64,000 nt of DNA, taken from positions 797,895 through 861,894 of the forward strand of contig CAWFNW010000001.1 of the NCBI GenBank assembly GCA_963817405.1, in the 5' to 3' direction. This DNA is from CAWFNW01 sp963817405 (GTDB lineage: Bacteria; Actinomycetota; Coriobacteriia; Anaerosomatales; Anaerosomataceae). The number at the start of each line of letters is the position of its first letter. The stretch's first letter is position 1. Below, piece by piece: positions 1-8,255 of the stretch. Below the pieces are notes generated by a model. It was not told where the DNA came from and did not search any database. It saw only the letters and a list, made by a program, of their open reading frames with translations. The position numbers and the translations under genes were made by a program.

Positions 1-13
1 ACCGGCGCGCCGC

Positions 14-625
14 TCATCCGATTCCGAGCCCGTTCAGGAGGGCATCGAGGCCGTCCTCATCGGGGAGGAAGAGCACCGCACTCTCGATGACGGTGCCGAG
101 CGCCCGGAGCGTGGTAAGGACGAGCAGCGCGACGTCCGAGCGCATTCCCACGTCGACCGCGATCGCATCGAGCAACCCCCCGAGCATGTCGTAGGCGAAG
201 GCAGGGGGCGCCGGAATCATGACGACACCGGCCATCTCGGCAATGGCGCTCGCGTACGCGCCGATGAGTGTGGCGCCGGCCTGGGAGGCAAGCCCCTGCT
301 CCGCCGGCTCCGTCAGGTCCGCCGGCCCGCCGGGACGGCCGCGCATGAGATTGCGCAGCGCGACGAAGGACTCCTGCGGTGCGATGAACATGATCGAACC
401 GCGCACGTCGCCGAGCAGGCGTGACAGCACCGCGCCGACGGGCGCCTCCGGACCGCCGAACAGGTCGGGCAGCCCGGTCACCCGGACGATGCTGGCCTCG
501 GGCACCGTGATCTCGACCGTGTTGCCGATGGCGTCGGAGAGGGCCGTCGCGGCATGCCCCGCGCCGATGCTGCCGAGCTCGCGGAGCGCGTCGATCTGCA
601 GCGAACTCAGTTCGTCGGGTCGCAC
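14..625 (-). CDS. CheC-like chemotaxis protein with altered catalytic motifs
   Basis: This 203-residue protein has the duplicated CheC/CheX-type layout. The first helix carries the family block IGAGHAATALS, and a second block IGAYASAIAEMAG lies about 100 residues later. CheC enzymes dephosphorylate CheY-P with paired E-x-x-N motifs. Here the first site reads E16-L-G-S19 (Asn replaced by Ser) and the second reads Q-A-G-A (both residues lost). The fold is supported, but phosphatase activity is doubtful; binding CheY-P without hydrolysis, or a CheD-partner role, are alternatives. It is the last gene seen of the chemotaxis operon, 4 bases after cheA. The family call is firm; the function is not. 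Confidence 0.85.
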   Translation of the reverse strand: MRPDELSSLQIDALRELGSIGAGHAATALSDAIGNTVEITVPEASIVRVTGLPDLFGGPEAPVGAVLSRLLGDVRGSIMFIAPQESFVALRNLMRGRPGGPADLTEPAEQGLASQAGATLIGAYASAIAEMAGVVMIPAPPAFAYDMLGGLLDAIAVDVGMRSDVALLVLTTLRALGTVIESAVLFLPDEDGLDALLNGLGIG

Positions 626-629
626 GTCG

Positions 630-2570
630 TCACACTCCTGTCTCGCAGAGCGTACGCGGGTCGAGGATCAGAGCGATCCGCCCGTCGCCGAGCACGGTCG
701 CCCCGGCAAGGCCGCGAACGCCGCTGAAGTACGGTGAGAGTGGCTTCACGACCACCTCCTGCCTGCCGAGCAGGCGATCCACGACGAGCGCCTTGAGCTC
801 GCCGGCGGCCTCGATGAGCACGACACGCTCGCCGGCGCCGAACGCCGTTCCGGCCCGCGGAAGGCGGCCCAATATCTCGTCCAGCCGGAAGAGCGGCGCG
901 ACGACCTCGTCCCGGACGACCACGACCGGCGACCCCTCGATGCTCTTTACGACAACATCCTGTGCCGCGAGCACCTCGGTCACCGCCGAGAGCGGCAGAA
1001 CGTGGGTCCGACCCCCGACCTGCACGAGCAGCCCCTGGACGATCGCGAGCGTCAGCGGGAGCACGAGCTCGACCTCGGTCCCGGCGCCCGGCGTGGAGCG
1101 CATGATCATCGCACCGCCCAAGCGCTCGATGCGGTCCTTGACCACGTCCATGCCCACGCCCCGGCCTGAGACCTCCGTCGCCGTCGCCGCGGTCGAAAGG
1201 CCCGGAAGACACGTCAGCATGAGGATGTCAGCGTCGCTGTACTCCGCGCGCGTCCGCGCATCGACCAGGCCGGCGCTGCAGGCGCGCTCCCAAACCCGCT
1301 CAACATCGATGCCGCGCCCGTCGTCGGCCACCACGATGCGAACGCGCTCGGCCTCGCCGTACGCGCTGAGCGTGACCGTGCCCGCCGAGGGCTTGCCGGC
1401 GGCCTCGCGCTGGTCCGGGGGCTCGATGCCATGGTCGACGGCGTTTCGGAGCATGTGTACGAGCGGGTCTGACAGCTCGTCGAGCACCGTACGGTCGACC
1501 TCGATGTCGAGACCACTCATCGAGAAGTCGAGGGACTTGCCGAGACGGTGGCTGAGGTCGCGCACGGTACGCGGGAAGCGGTTGAATACCGAGCCCACGG
1601 GCACCGCGCGCGTGTGCATCACCTGGTGCCGGAGGTCGTCAGTCACCGCTGCAAGGTGCGACAGCTGCTCGTCGAGCTCCGGCTCCTGCAGCCGGTCCGC
1701 GGTCCGCTGCAGCCGAGCGCGCAGGATCACGAGTTCCCCGACGAGGTCGAGGAGCGAATCGAAGCGCGCGATCGGAACGCGCACGGTGCGCGGCTTCGCA
1801 TCCGCGCGGCGAGCGTCAACCTGAGCGGGTCGTTCCGGTTCCGGCGCTGCCCCCGCAGACTCGTCGGCGGCGACCGTCTCGGCGTGGACGACCTCGGCAA
1901 CCGAGAGCACCGCCTCGGTCACCTCACTCGGAGCGAGCACGGTGCGGACCTGTGCGCCGAAGCTCGTTCCGAACTGTTCCGCCTCGATCGCCGCCGCGTC
2001 GGGGTCCGTGGCCACCACCCTGCCGAGCATCCCCAGGCGCTTGAGCACCAGGTACGCACGCACCGACTTGAGCGCACAGTCACCAGCGAGCGTGACCCTG
2101 ACGGCCACGAGCGGCCGGCTGTCAGGAACCGCCGGTCCGGGCGCCGCGTCGGCCGGGGCTGGCCTCGCCGGGGGACTCTCCGCTTCGACCCGCGCGGCCC
2201 GTGCGTCAAGCGCGGCGGAAAGCTCCGTGACGTCGGCTGCTGGCCCATCTGCCGACTCCTCGGCGATGAGTGCGCGAACAGCGTCCACGCACCTGAGCAT
2301 GAGATCGATGAGCGCCTCGTCGACGGGCTGCTCGCGCTTGCGCACGGGGTCCATGACGCTTTCCATGCGGTGCGTGAACCCGGCGGTCTTGGCGTAGCCC
2401 ATGGCCGCGGCCATCCCTTTGAGGCTGTGCGCGCCGCGGAAGACCACCTCGACCGGTGCGAGATCGTTCGGCTGCACCTCGAGCTTCAGAAGCTCGGCGG
2501 TGATCGAGTCCAGGTACTCGGCGCTCTCCGCGAAGAAGACGTCGCGGTAGGCGGACATGTCGTCGCTCAC
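630..2570 (-). CDS. cheA: Chemotaxis histidine kinase CheA
   Basis: CheA takes signals from receptors through CheW, autophosphorylates and passes phosphate to CheY and CheB. About 646 residues. The HPt domain has the phospho-acceptor in AHSLKG (His48); a P2-like response-regulator-binding region follows at about 175-260; then the dimerisation helices, the HATPase core (HMLRNAVDHGIE N-box, DDGRGID and GRGVGMDVVK G-boxes) and a C-terminal CheW-like domain. The GTG start at 2570 is chosen because it overlaps the cheB stop as GTGA and follows AGGAGGG; an upstream reading would run deep into cheB. All expected domains are present and intact. Confidence 0.96.
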   Translation of the reverse strand: MSDDMSAYRDVFFAESAEYLDSITAELLKLEVQPNDLAPVEVVFRGAHSLKGMAAAMGYAKTAGFTHRMESVMDPVRKREQPVDEALIDLMLRCVDAVRALIAEESADGPAADVTELSAALDARAARVEAESPPARPAPADAAPGPAVPDSRPLVAVRVTLAGDCALKSVRAYLVLKRLGMLGRVVATDPDAAAIEAEQFGTSFGAQVRTVLAPSEVTEAVLSVAEVVHAETVAADESAGAAPEPERPAQVDARRADAKPRTVRVPIARFDSLLDLVGELVILRARLQRTADRLQEPELDEQLSHLAAVTDDLRHQVMHTRAVPVGSVFNRFPRTVRDLSHRLGKSLDFSMSGLDIEVDRTVLDELSDPLVHMLRNAVDHGIEPPDQREAAGKPSAGTVTLSAYGEAERVRIVVADDGRGIDVERVWERACSAGLVDARTRAEYSDADILMLTCLPGLSTAATATEVSGRGVGMDVVKDRIERLGGAMIMRSTPGAGTEVELVLPLTLAIVQGLLVQVGGRTHVLPLSAVTEVLAAQDVVVKSIEGSPVVVVRDEVVAPLFRLDEILGRLPRAGTAFGAGERVVLIEAAGELKALVVDRLLGRQEVVVKPLSPYFSGVRGLAGATVLGDGRIALILDPRTLCETGV

Positions 2571-3664
2571 GACGCCACCCTCCTGGCGAGGGCGCGCCGG
2601 ATCTCGGCGGCGATCTCGCCGAGCGGGAGTACGCTCTCGGCAGCGCCCGCTCGCACGGCCGCGCCGGGCATGCCCCACACGGTGCTTGAGGCCTCGTCCT
2701 GCGCGATCGTGTGGGCCCCTGCGCTTCGCAGGGCCACAAGCCCCGCGGCGCCGTCGATGCCCATCCCCGAGAGCACGACACCGACCGAGCGCTCGCCAAA
2801 CGTCTGCGCGACGCTTGCGAAGAGCGGGTCCCCCGCGGGGATCAGGCCGTGGCTGGGCGGTCCGTCCTCAAGCCGCAGCACGGGCAGTCGTGTCCCGGCC
2901 ACCGTCAGGTGCGTGCCGTGGGGCGCCACATACGCGACGCCCGTCTCGAGCGCAGCGCCGTCGGTCGCTTCCACGCACGTGATGTCCGTGACCCTCCCGA
3001 GGCGTCGGGCGAGTGATGCCGCGAACCCTTCAGGCAGGTGCTGCACGACGAGGTAGGCGCTGTCATCGGCGGCCGAGAGGCCCGCGAACACCGCCTCGAG
3101 CGCAGGCGGGCCGCCGGTGGACGCCGCGAAGGCCACGGCCGAGCGCGGAGCGTGCGAGCGGGCGGCTCCTGGCGCTCGTTTCGCGCCGGCGGCCCGCAGG
3201 CGCTGTGCGCCTGCGCCTTCTCGCGCCATGCGAGCCGCGTGGGAGGCGGCCGCGCGCCGCTCGGGCGGAACGAGGAACGCCGTCTCGAGCGCAGCGCGGA
3301 GCCCCTCCCCGAAGCGCGCGGAGCCGGCCTCAGCCGGATCGCGCGGCTTTGAGACGAACTCGACAGCGCCAAGCGCGAGCGCGGCATAAGCGGTGTCGGG
3401 GTCCTCCACGGAGCTCAGCATGACGACGCGCGCCGTGCTCTTCTGCGCGAGCTCAGGCAGCGCCTCGAGACCGGTCATGCACGGCATCATCTGGTCGAGC
3501 GTGATGACGTCCGGCTCAAGCTCCCTCGCCCGGAGAAGCGCCTCCGCGCCGTCGCGCGCGAAGCCGACCAGCTCGAAGTGTCGATCTTCGGCGAGCACTT
3601 GGCCAAGCATGCGGCGCACGAGTGTCGAGTCATCGACGACGAGCACTCTGATGGGTCCGGGCAT
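2567..3664 (-). CDS. cheB: Protein-glutamate methylesterase CheB
   Basis: CheB removes methyl groups from receptor glutamates for adaptation, activated by CheA phosphotransfer. About 365 residues. The N-terminal receiver has D11/D12 and the phospho-acceptor D57 (VITLDQMMP). The C-terminal esterase has the catalytic triad in visible family contexts: S182 in FAASTGG, H209 in VVQHLPEG and D304 in GMGIDGAAGL. The start at 3664 follows GAGAGG and leaves a 10-base gap after cheY. The linker at 110-170 is long and rich in Ala and Arg. The stop overlaps the cheA start, which suggests translational coupling. Confidence 0.95.
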   Translation of the reverse strand: MPGPIRVLVVDDSTLVRRMLGQVLAEDRHFELVGFARDGAEALLRARELEPDVITLDQMMPCMTGLEALPELAQKSTARVVMLSSVEDPDTAYAALALGAVEFVSKPRDPAEAGSARFGEGLRAALETAFLVPPERRAAASHAARMAREGAGAQRLRAAGAKRAPGAARSHAPRSAVAFAASTGGPPALEAVFAGLSAADDSAYLVVQHLPEGFAASLARRLGRVTDITCVEATDGAALETGVAYVAPHGTHLTVAGTRLPVLRLEDGPPSHGLIPAGDPLFASVAQTFGERSVGVVLSGMGIDGAAGLVALRSAGAHTIAQDEASSTVWGMPGAAVRAGAAESVLPLGEIAAEIRRALARRVAS

Positions 3665-3674
3665 TGCCGACCTC

Positions 3675-4046
3675 TCAGCGACTCGGGGGCTGCAGGCTCT
3701 TCCTGACCGCCTCGAGCACCTTCGCCGGCTGGAACGGTTTGACGATGAAGTCCGCGGCACCGGCGTCGAGGGCGTCTCGCATGACCTGCTGCTGCCCCAT
3801 CGCGCTCACGATGATCACCCTGGCCGCCGGATCGGCCGCCTTGATCTGCCGGAGAGCCTCGAGCCCGCCCATCTCCGGCATCGTGATATCGAGTGTGACG
3901 ACATCCGGCCGGTCCTCCGTGAACGTGCGGACCGCGTCGGCGCCGTTCACAGCCTCGCGCACGACGTAGCCCTCCTTTGACAGGATGTCCCGGAGCATCA
4001 TCCTCATGAACGCTGCGTCGTCGACCACCAGCACGCTTCTAGCCAT
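3675..4046 (-). CDS. cheY: Chemotaxis response regulator CheY
   Basis: A single receiver domain of 123 residues with no output domain, the usual CheY size. Acidic pocket D9-D10, phospho-acceptor D53 in VVTLDITMPEMGG, the switch Ser in IIVSAMGQ and the conserved Lys in FIVKPF are all present. It should carry phosphate from CheA to the motility apparatus, although no flagellar or pilus gene lies in the window. The ATG at 4046 overlaps the end of cheW by 8 bases. Confidence 0.95.
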   Translation of the reverse strand: MARSVLVVDDAAFMRMMLRDILSKEGYVVREAVNGADAVRTFTEDRPDVVTLDITMPEMGGLEALRQIKAADPAARVIIVSAMGQQQVMRDALDAGAADFIVKPFQPAKVLEAVRKSLQPPSR

Positions 4047-4545
4047 CGTTTGCAGACTCCTCATCGTCATCAGCCCCGGCGATCCCGAGGCCGGACAGGA
4101 CACGGCACACCTCGAGCAACAGCACCAGCCGATCACCGAGGCTGGCCACTCCGGCAACCGCGAGTGCCGGTCCACCTGTGGCAAGCGACTGCGGTGCCGG
4201 CCGGTGCTGATCGGCGCGCACCGTCGCCACCTCACGGGCGTCGTCGACCGTGAGGCCGATCGGGCCATCCTCTGTCTCGCACACCACCACCCGGGCCTTC
4301 GGCGACGGCACGAACGGCTGGCCAAGCAGCACCTGCGAGAGGTCGAGGACCGGAACCACGCGACCGCGCAGGTTGAGTACGCCGGTGATCCCCGGACGCG
4401 CATGCGGCACGGGCGTCGGTTCCTCGTAGCGGATGATGCTCTCGACGACCAGGATCGGCAGCCCGTACTCCTCACCTCCGACGCGGACAATCACGTACTG
4501 CGTCGAGCCGATGTCCGCGGGCCCTGGCACGTGACTACCCGTCAC
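4039..4545 (-). CDS. cheW: Chemotaxis adaptor CheW
   Basis: A CheW-like beta-barrel protein of about 168 residues that couples receptor to CheA. Family features are STQYVIVRVGGEEYGLPI near the N terminus, the VPHARPGITGVLNLRG block, VVPVLDLS, and a later ASLGDRLVLLLEV segment. The C terminus is short and acidic (ADDDEESANDG). The start is uncertain: a GTG at 4545 overlaps the receptor gene stop by about 11 bases and another GTG lies at 4530; neither has a clear ribosome binding site, so coupling to the receptor gene is likely. Confidence 0.9.
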   Translation of the reverse strand: MTGSHVPGPADIGSTQYVIVRVGGEEYGLPILVVESIIRYEEPTPVPHARPGITGVLNLRGRVVPVLDLSQVLLGQPFVPSPKARVVVCETEDGPIGLTVDDAREVATVRADQHRPAPQSLATGGPALAVAGVASLGDRLVLLLEVCRVLSGLGIAGADDDEESANDG

Positions 4546-5854
4546 TGAGGTGGAAGCGGTGGACCGACTCGTCCAGGCGTCGCGCCATCTCGGCGAGCTC
4601 CTGGGCGGAGGACGACACCTCCTGCATGCAGGCCGTCTGCTCCTCGGCCGCGGCGGCCGTCTCCTCCGCCGAGGCAGCGTTCTGCTCCACGACTGCGGCG
4701 ATGTCATGCATCGCACGGTCGACCTCGAGTGTGCGCTGCGCCTGGGCCGCCATGGCGGCGGCGATCTCCTCGGCGAGCGTCGCGGTACGCGTCACCGACG
4801 TAGAGATCTGCCGGAACGTCTCGCCGTTGCGATCCGCGACCGCGGCTCCCCGCGCGACCTCGTGGCTTCCGGCATCCATGTAGCGGACGGCTTTCGCCGT
4901 CTCCGCCTGTACCTGTGCGATGAGCTCACCGATTCGCTCGGCGGCACGGCCCGAACCTTCGGCAAGCTTGCGGACCTCATCGGCGACGACCGAGAAGCCG
5001 CGGCCGTACTCGCCGGCGCGGGCCGCTTCGATAGCGGCGTTGAGTGAGAGCAGGTTGGTCTGGTCGGCGATCGAGGTGATCACGTCAACGATGCCGCCGA
5101 TCTCAGCCGAGCGGCGGCTGAGAACGTCGACGGACTCGGCAAGCGTCTGGATGGCGTCCTGCATGCCACCCACGCTCTCGACTGCCTCGGCGGTCGCCTG
5201 CTCGCCGAGCATGGCTGCCTGCGCCGCCACCTCGCTCGTGGCGCTCGCTTCCTCCGCGCGGCGAGCTACCTCGCCGACGGTGCGTGTGATCGACTCCATC
5301 GCCGCGGTCGTCTCCTCGACCTTGCGCGACTGAAGCTCGGCGCCGTGCGCGATCTGCTGCACGGCGCTGGAGATCTCCATGGAGGACGCGCTCATCTCCT
5401 GCGAGGACGCCGAGAGCTGACCCACGGCACCGGTGACCTGATCGGCCGAGACGCGGACGCTTCCCGCGATCGTCGCGAGCGATGCGATGAGGTGGTCGCA
5501 CTCCTCGGCGAGCGTCCCGATCTCATCGGCGCGTGTCATGCCCGAGCGTACGGTGAGGTCGCCGTCGGTGGCCCGCACCATGGTCGTGCCGAGCTGCTCG
5601 AGCGGTTCAAGAACCTCGCGCCGGAACGCGCGACGCCACAGGATCGAGCCCGGAACGGATGCGAGCGCCATCGCAACGCCTCCGAAGAGCGACACGATCG
5701 CCACATCGCCGGCAGGCACCCGCACGACGAACGCCGCGAAGAGCGCGGTCACCAGGATGGCGGAGAAGACCCACGGGCCGATGTTCGCCCACGTGATCCA
5801 AGTGACGGCAAACGCGAGCGTGCGTCGCGGGCCCGTTCGTGACGCGTTCTGCAT
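4535..5854 (-). CDS. Methyl-accepting chemotaxis protein lacking an extracellular sensor domain
   Basis: A 439-residue receptor. Two membrane helices at about 24-43 and 51-72 are joined by only about seven residues (VRVPAGD), so there is no room for a periplasmic ligand-binding domain. A HAMP region (about 75-130) and the long coiled-coil signalling domain follow, with the conserved hairpin tip DQTNLLSLNAAIEAARAGE and GFSVVADEVRKLAE. It probably senses membrane, energy or cytoplasmic cues, or works with a partner sensor. The ATG at 5854 follows GAGGAGGCG. It is the only receptor gene in the operon. Confidence 0.93.
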   Translation of the reverse strand: MQNASRTGPRRTLAFAVTWITWANIGPWVFSAILVTALFAAFVVRVPAGDVAIVSLFGGVAMALASVPGSILWRRAFRREVLEPLEQLGTTMVRATDGDLTVRSGMTRADEIGTLAEECDHLIASLATIAGSVRVSADQVTGAVGQLSASSQEMSASSMEISSAVQQIAHGAELQSRKVEETTAAMESITRTVGEVARRAEEASATSEVAAQAAMLGEQATAEAVESVGGMQDAIQTLAESVDVLSRRSAEIGGIVDVITSIADQTNLLSLNAAIEAARAGEYGRGFSVVADEVRKLAEGSGRAAERIGELIAQVQAETAKAVRYMDAGSHEVARGAAVADRNGETFRQISTSVTRTATLAEEIAAAMAAQAQRTLEVDRAMHDIAAVVEQNAASAEETAAAAEEQTACMQEVSSSAQELAEMARRLDESVHRFHLSDG

Positions 5855-5922
5855 CGTGGCGGTCGCCTCCTCGGGCGGTGAGAGCCGAATGCTCGGCCGT
5901 GGGCTCAATCCTAGTCCATGCC

Positions 5923-6756
5923 TCACACTTTGCGGTAGATTCGCTCGCGTGCGTCGAGCGCCTCGAAAGGCTGCCCCTCACCGGCGCGCAAGCGTTCGCT
6001 CCGCCCGAGTACGAGAACGCCACCGGGGCGGAGCGCGCCGCGGAACCGCTCGGCGAGTGCCAGCTGCTGCTCGTGGCGCAGGTAGATGAAGACGTTCCGG
6101 CACAGCACGATGTCGCATCCTCGCACGGGCGCGGGATCGAAGAGGCTCGCGCGGACGAACCGGCACGCGGAGGTGACCTCGGCGGTGAGGCGGTCGCCGT
6201 CGCCCGCAGGCTCGCTGAACCGCGACCGCAACTCGGGCGGTATCTCCGCGATCTCGGCGGGCGTGTACTCGGCGAGGCGCGCGCGCTCAAGGGCCGCCGG
6301 GTCGATGTCGGTGCCGAGCACGTGCAGGCCGAAGCCCGCCTCGGTCGTCACACCGGCGGCAAGCAGGGACATCGCAATCGAGTAGGCCTCCTGACCCGTC
6401 GCACACCCCGCGGACCACACCCGAACCGTCCGGTTCCCATCGGGGCGCGCCCGTTCGAGGAGCGTGGGCACGACCAGCTTCCGGAGCGAGTCAAACGTGC
6501 TCGAGTCGCGGAAGAACTGCGTCACGTTGATGGTGAGGGCAGACATGAGGCGGTCGAACTCGGCCGGGTCATCAGACAGGCGCGCAAGATACTGGCGGTA
6601 CGTCAGCAGGCCGAGTGCCTGAAGCCGGGTGGCGATCCGCCGCTCCACGTAGCGGGGCCGGTAGAAATCGAGATCGACGCCGCGCGCGTCACGAAGGGCC
6701 TCGGTGAAGCGCTGAAGACTCCCCCGGTTGCTCTCGTGCGGGTGGCGCTCGTCCAC
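5923..6756 (-). CDS. cheR: Chemotaxis protein methyltransferase CheR
   Basis: CheR methylates receptor glutamates using S-adenosylmethionine. 277 residues, normal length. An N-terminal helical domain (FYRPRYVERRIATRL; LTINVTQFFRDSSTF) precedes the SAM-binding core with VWSAGCATGQEAYSIAM and LGTDIDPAALE, then the CRNVFIYL segment typical of the family. It starts with GTG after GGGGGATC and is the first gene of the chemotaxis operon; transcription must start in the short divergent region shared with the transpeptidase gene. A TACAAT hexamer lies on its strand at 6805-6810, but no good -35 was found. Confidence 0.95.
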   Translation of the reverse strand: MDERHPHESNRGSLQRFTEALRDARGVDLDFYRPRYVERRIATRLQALGLLTYRQYLARLSDDPAEFDRLMSALTINVTQFFRDSSTFDSLRKLVVPTLLERARPDGNRTVRVWSAGCATGQEAYSIAMSLLAAGVTTEAGFGLHVLGTDIDPAALERARLAEYTPAEIAEIPPELRSRFSEPAGDGDRLTAEVTSACRFVRASLFDPAPVRGCDIVLCRNVFIYLRHEQQLALAERFRGALRPGGVLVLGRSERLRAGEGQPFEALDARERIYRKV

Positions 6757-6786
6757 GCGATCCCCCGAACTTGGCTGGCGCGGCAG

Positions 6787-6814
6787 TTGCTACACTTCCC
6801 CACCATTGTAGAAT
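6787..6814 (+). promoter_or_regulatory. Sigma70-like promoter for the L,D-transpeptidase gene
   Basis: TTGCTA at 6787-6792 and TAGAAT at 6809-6814 are separated by 16 bases. The predicted start of transcription gives a leader of about 30 bases before the TTG start codon at 6854. The call rests on hexamer match and spacing only. Confidence 0.5.
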
Positions 6815-6853
6815 ATGCGCACGAACAAACCCGCCCCGGCCTAGGAGCCTGGA

Positions 6854-7891
6854 TTGCGCAATCCCACACTACCGAAACGCGCACTCGCGCTGGCCCTGGC
6901 CGCGGTGCTGCTCGCGCTCTCAGCCGGCATCGCCTATGCGGTGACAGACGACTTCCTCGCGCGTGAGCTGATGCCCGCCGGCGCTGCCGCTGCCGACGTC
7001 GACCTTGGCGGCCTCACGCGAGCCGAGGCCTCCGACGTCGTCCGATCGCGTGTCGTCGAGCCGCTCGGCGCCCCGGTGAGCGTGGAGTGCAGCGGCACGA
7101 CGCTTCCGCTCAAGGCCGCGGAGTTCGTCGAGGTCGACGTCGACGGAATGGTCGCCCAGGCGTTCGCGCCGAAGGCAGCGTCATCGCTTCCTGTCCGAGT
7201 CTACGACCGGCTCTCGGGAACCGCTCGCGGCGCCCGGGTCGAGCCGCTCCTGCAGGTCAAGGAGGACGCGCTGGCCGCGTGGCTCGATGCGGCCGCGGAT
7301 GCGGTCGACAAGCCCGCCGTCGACGCCACACTCACCGTCGCGAACCGCGTCATGCGCCTCACGCCTTCGCGACCCGGGGCGAAGCTCAACCAGGAGCGGA
7401 CGCTCGACACGCTCGTTGCCGCACTCACTGACGGGACCAAGACCGTCGCGGCGACCGTTGAGGCGGTGAAGCCCAAGGTGACCGAGGATGGTCTCGGCAC
7501 GGCGATCCTCGTCAGGCGCGCGGACCGGCGCCTTATGCTCTACGACAAGGGCACGCTGAAGAAGTCGTACCCCGTCGCCGTCGGCACGCCAGGGTACCCG
7601 ACCCCACGTGGCAGGTGGAAGATCGTCCAGAAGCGCTACTTGCCGACGTGGGGCAACCCCGGCTCGGAGTGGGCGAAGGACATGCCGGAGACGATTCCTC
7701 CCGGACCCAACAACCCGCTCGGCACGCGCGCCCTTAACCTGAGCGCGTCCGGCATCCGCATCCACGGCACCAGCAACGACGCCTCGATCGGCACCGCGGC
7801 GTCGCACGGCTGCATGCGCATGCACCGCTGGGACATCGAGGACTTGTACGCGCGCGTCGACGTGGGCACGCCGGTCATCGTCATCGACTGA
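6854..7891 (+). CDS. L,D-transpeptidase (YkuD domain) with VanW-type peptidoglycan-binding region
   Basis: This exported enzyme should cross-link peptidoglycan or attach proteins to it. 345 residues: an N-terminal membrane or signal segment (RALALALAAVLLALSAGIAYA), a middle region resembling the PG_binding_4 domain often linked to YkuD, then the YkuD domain with the catalytic block IHGTSNDASIGTAASHGC ending at Cys320 and preceded by His318. The TTG start at 6854 has a strong AGGAG upstream. It stands alone on the plus strand between two leftward operons. Confidence 0.92.
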   Translation: MRNPTLPKRALALALAAVLLALSAGIAYAVTDDFLARELMPAGAAAADVDLGGLTRAEASDVVRSRVVEPLGAPVSVECSGTTLPLKAAEFVEVDVDGMVAQAFAPKAASSLPVRVYDRLSGTARGARVEPLLQVKEDALAAWLDAAADAVDKPAVDATLTVANRVMRLTPSRPGAKLNQERTLDTLVAALTDGTKTVAATVEAVKPKVTEDGLGTAILVRRADRRLMLYDKGTLKKSYPVAVGTPGYPTPRGRWKIVQKRYLPTWGNPGSEWAKDMPETIPPGPNNPLGTRALNLSASGIRIHGTSNDASIGTAASHGCMRMHRWDIEDLYARVDVGTPVIVID

Positions 7892-7948
7892 TGCGTGTCC
7901 AATCGCGTTAGGCGGCGGCCGCGGCGGGCATCCACGCTCACAGTCCTC

Positions 7949-7963
7949 GGCGGCTGCGCCGCC
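7949..7963. terminator. Short GC hairpin between convergent genes
   Basis: GGCGGC-TGC-GCCGCC lies in the 112-base gap between the transpeptidase stop and the DUF3343 stop. There is no T run on either side, so terminator function is only a guess from position. Confidence 0.25.
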
Positions 7964-8003
7964 TGCGGGGCGTTCGCTCAGGATGTCCGCCGCGCCCATC
8001 GTA

Positions 8004-8255
8004 CTATCCTCGCGGCACGCGGTCCTCGAGGTCGACGCGGCCGGTCCACGCGATCCCCGCCTCGCTCATGGCAGCCTCGGCGTCCGGCGCGTCACCTTCG
8101 CGCACACGCAGCGCAAGCCCGCAGAGCGAGCCGAGCTCTCGCGGCGCGGGAATCGTCGTGACACGCACCTGAGCTCCCTCGAGCACCGCTTCAGCCGTCA
8201 GGGCATCGTGCGTGGTAGCGAAGCCGTAGACCGTGAAGTGCTCGGTCACACTCAC
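8004..8255 (-). CDS. DUF3343 putative Se/S carrier-like protein
   Basis: 83 residues, matching the DUF3343 family, described as putative selenium/sulfur carriers and often found beside class V aminotransferase-like desulfurases. The family-type Cys-Gly motif is present as ELGSLCGLALRV (Cys45), preceded by a TTIPAPRE segment. The GTG start overlaps the stop of the desulfurase-like gene as GTGA, so the two are translationally coupled. Passing sulfur or selenium from that enzyme is the inference from context; no experiment-based role is known to me. Confidence 0.8.
   Translation of the reverse strand: MSVTEHFTVYGFATTHDALTAEAVLEGAQVRVTTIPAPRELGSLCGLALRVREGDAPDAEAAMSEAGIAWTGRVDLEDRVPRG

Noticed and set aside
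1548..3056. A long plus-strand open frame of about 500 codons across cheA and cheB
   Set aside because: It is antisense to two intact, motif-complete genes, is rich in Arg/His/Gly with no recognisable domain, and reflects the absence of stops in GC-rich DNA.
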